Shown here piece after piece: positions 60,662 through 64,000 of a DNA stretch of 64,000 nt (positions are counted from its first letter, which is position 1; the number at the start of each line of letters is the position of its first letter). A model generated the notes under the pieces. It was given only the letters and a program-made list of their open reading frames with translations, did no database searches and was not told where the DNA came from. Made by a program: the position numbers and the translations under genes. Location: assembly GCA_013289695.1 (NCBI GenBank), contig JABCZK010000014.1:1-64000 (forward strand). Reading direction: 5' to 3'. The stretch is from Acidobacteriota bacterium. GTDB lineage: Bacteria > Acidobacteriota > Terriglobia > Acidiferrales > UBA7541.

Positions 60662-60943
60662 GACACGAAATACGCCATGCATGTAATTCGCCTGTACCTC
60701 GAGGCCAAGGAATACATGGAAACCGGGAAGAGTACGCTGCCGAATCCGCGCCTGGAGCTACCCGTCGCCGTGCGGCGCGGAAAGTACCAGCTCAGCGAAA
60801 TCGAAGGAAGGGGAAAGGAACTGCAAGCCGAGACGTATTCGGAGCAACAGCAATCGCCGCTGCCGGACGCCGCGAATTACGAGGCGGTGACGCAGTTGAT
60901 TACGGGCGCTTATCTCGATTTCTGGAATTCACAAAAGTCGTGA
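60662..60943 (+). pseudogene. Nucleotidyltransferase C-terminal part after the in-frame TAG
   Basis: In the same frame as the preceding segment: DTKYAMHVIRLYLEAKEYME, then LPNPRLELPVAVRRGKYQLS and YEAVTQLITGAYLDFW, the helical second half typical of this nucleotidyltransferase family. Only the TAG at 60659 separates the halves; an ATG at 60677 lets this part be read as its own open frame, but it would lack the catalytic site. Confidence 0.7.
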
Positions 60944-60950
60944 ACGCAGG

Positions 60951-61205
60951 TCACTTGTTGAGGGGAATTTTCAGTTCTTCGGCAAATTTGTAGGGATCGA
61001 ACGGGCTTAGCGAGAAGTAGCGGCCTTCGATGCCGATCATCGGCACTTTGCGCTTGCCATTGTTGATCTGCAGCACGATGGCCTCGGCGGCGGCGTCATC
61101 GTCAATGTTCACTTCGCGATAAGAAATGCCGCGTTCGCGCAGAAAGCTTTTGGCCCGGCGGCAATCGCAGCACCAGGAAGTTGAATACACCGTAATGTCT
61201 GACAT
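60951..61205 (-). CDS. Glutaredoxin-family protein
   Basis: 84 residues of the thioredoxin fold. The active site is WCCDC (Cys12 and Cys15 as the CxxC pair, plus Cys13), the cis-proline segment is KVPMIGIEG, and the N-terminal strand is ITVYSTSWC. It resembles NrdH/mycoredoxin-type reductants. It converges on the nucleotidyltransferase gene and lies downstream of atpC by 104 bp. Confidence 0.88.
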   Translation of the reverse strand: MSDITVYSTSWCCDCRRAKSFLRERGISYREVNIDDDAAAEAIVLQINNGKRKVPMIGIEGRYFSLSPFDPYKFAEELKIPLNK

Positions 61206-61308
61206 ACGCCCCTTCTACTGTTCTACTACATTTGTACCATAGCTATAAGATGCGCTCGTCGAGCCTGCGGATGCCGGGATATGCAAAAGTAAACAAGGCA
61301 CATAGCAG

Positions 61309-61779
61309 CTAGCCGGCAGCGTGCTGCACCGCGCGAGGTGCGGAGCCAGCGCCGGAGCCCGAGCCGGCCTTGGTGGCTGCCTGCAAGCGAGCGGTGGCGC
61401 GCTCGATCGCCTCGTTTGCCTCATCCCAGTCGGCTTCAGTCGATCCGGCCTTTGGCGTATCGGCCTTGGCGCGTTCCAACGCGGCGGTGGCACGGGCGAC
61501 ATCAATTTCTTCTGCGCGCTCGGAAATTTCCGCGAGAACGATTACGCGGTCCGGCAACACTTCGGCGAAACCGTACATTACGGTGAGATAACGCGTTTCG
61601 CCGCTCTTATGGTACGTGAGGATTCCGACGCCGAGCTCAGTCATGAGCGGCGCATGTCCGGGAAGAATGCCGAGGTAGCCGTCTTTCCCCGGCATTTCGA
61701 GCGAGTCCACGTCCTCGCTGAGAATGTGGCGCTCGGGCGTCACCACTTGCAGCTCGATTTTTTCTGCTAGCGTTGCCAT
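61309..61779 (-). CDS. atpC: ATP synthase F1 epsilon subunit
   Basis: 156 residues. The N-terminal beta-sandwich (about 1-90) has LQVVTPERHILSEDVDSLEMPGKDGYLGILPGHAPLM, typical of AtpC; the C-terminal helical hairpin is extended with a Gly/Ser/Ala tail. It is the inhibitory and coupling subunit of the F1 rotor. It follows atpD by 34 bp in the usual order atpG-atpD-atpC. Confidence 0.95.
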   Translation of the reverse strand: MATLAEKIELQVVTPERHILSEDVDSLEMPGKDGYLGILPGHAPLMTELGVGILTYHKSGETRYLTVMYGFAEVLPDRVIVLAEISERAEEIDVARATAALERAKADTPKAGSTEADWDEANEAIERATARLQAATKAGSGSGAGSAPRAVQHAAG

Positions 61780-61813
61780 TTATATCGTTTCGCTTTGTGT
61801 GTGCCGGCGCGAA

Positions 61814-64000
<2,187 letters not shown>

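Overview
The window is high-GC bacterial chromosome (my impression is about 60% GC; I did not compute it), densely packed with housekeeping genes on both strands. I saw no phage, IS element, CRISPR array, rRNA or tRNA gene. The gene families point to an aerobic, menaquinone-making Gram-negative, most likely Acidobacteriota: a futalosine-pathway mqnD, a B12-dependent metH, a CuA-type secreted cupredoxin, a split-E1 2-oxoacid dehydrogenase operon, heptosyltransferase-like GT9, a GH57 glucan enzyme and many short secreted proteins of unknown function. The phylum assignment is inference, since no rRNA or marker tree is available.

Layout. 0-4 kb: a JAMM metalloprotease (cut by the left edge) coupled to cysM, then a winged-helix/glutaredoxin fusion, a DinB-type protein and a receiver-like protein. 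4-9 kb: secreted proteins, the biotin ECF component bioY, an alpha/beta hydrolase and mqnD. 9-19 kb: metH, a core-MetE-like protein with an altered metal site, two tandem tail-anchored small proteins with leaderless-type starts, a TIM-barrel isomerase, asnS, arginase and ddl. 19-24 kb: a TetR-controlled HlyD/ABC exporter operon with a promoter-overlapping palindromic operator, followed by small secreted or membrane proteins, one interrupted by in-frame TAG codons. 24-32 kb: GT9, a Trm112-like protein, a GH57 enzyme, B3/B4, DUF309, a SulP transporter and the CuA cupredoxin. 32-35 kb: a SufT-type MIP18 protein, a 7Fe ferredoxin, two truncated genes abutting each other, and an FAD oxidoreductase.

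35-42 kb (minus strand) is a 2-oxoacid dehydrogenase/lipoate operon read lpdA-lipB-E1alpha-E1beta-(83-aa unknown)-E2. E1alpha carries a long basic repetitive tail. 43-49 kb: a radical SAM protein, a CPBP protease, a DksA-type zinc finger, comF broken by a 4-bp tandem duplication, and an HNH nuclease. 49-53 kb: a metallophosphoesterase, queA and an RlmI-like methyltransferase. 53-57 kb: clpB and htpX, a proteostasis pair behind an AT-rich promoter. 57-61 kb: a coiled-coil membrane protein, a tiny basic protein, nagA, a nucleotidyltransferase interrupted by an in-frame TAG, and a glutaredoxin. 61-64 kb (minus): the ATP synthase genes atpG (cut by the right edge), atpD and atpC.

The least ordinary features are a set of decayed or interrupted genes (at about 23.6, 32.9, 47.7, 49.2 and 60.7 kb), a palindromic dispersed repeat in three copies, the metal-site-altered MetE homologue next to metH, the tandem leaderless tail-anchored pair, and the E1alpha tail.
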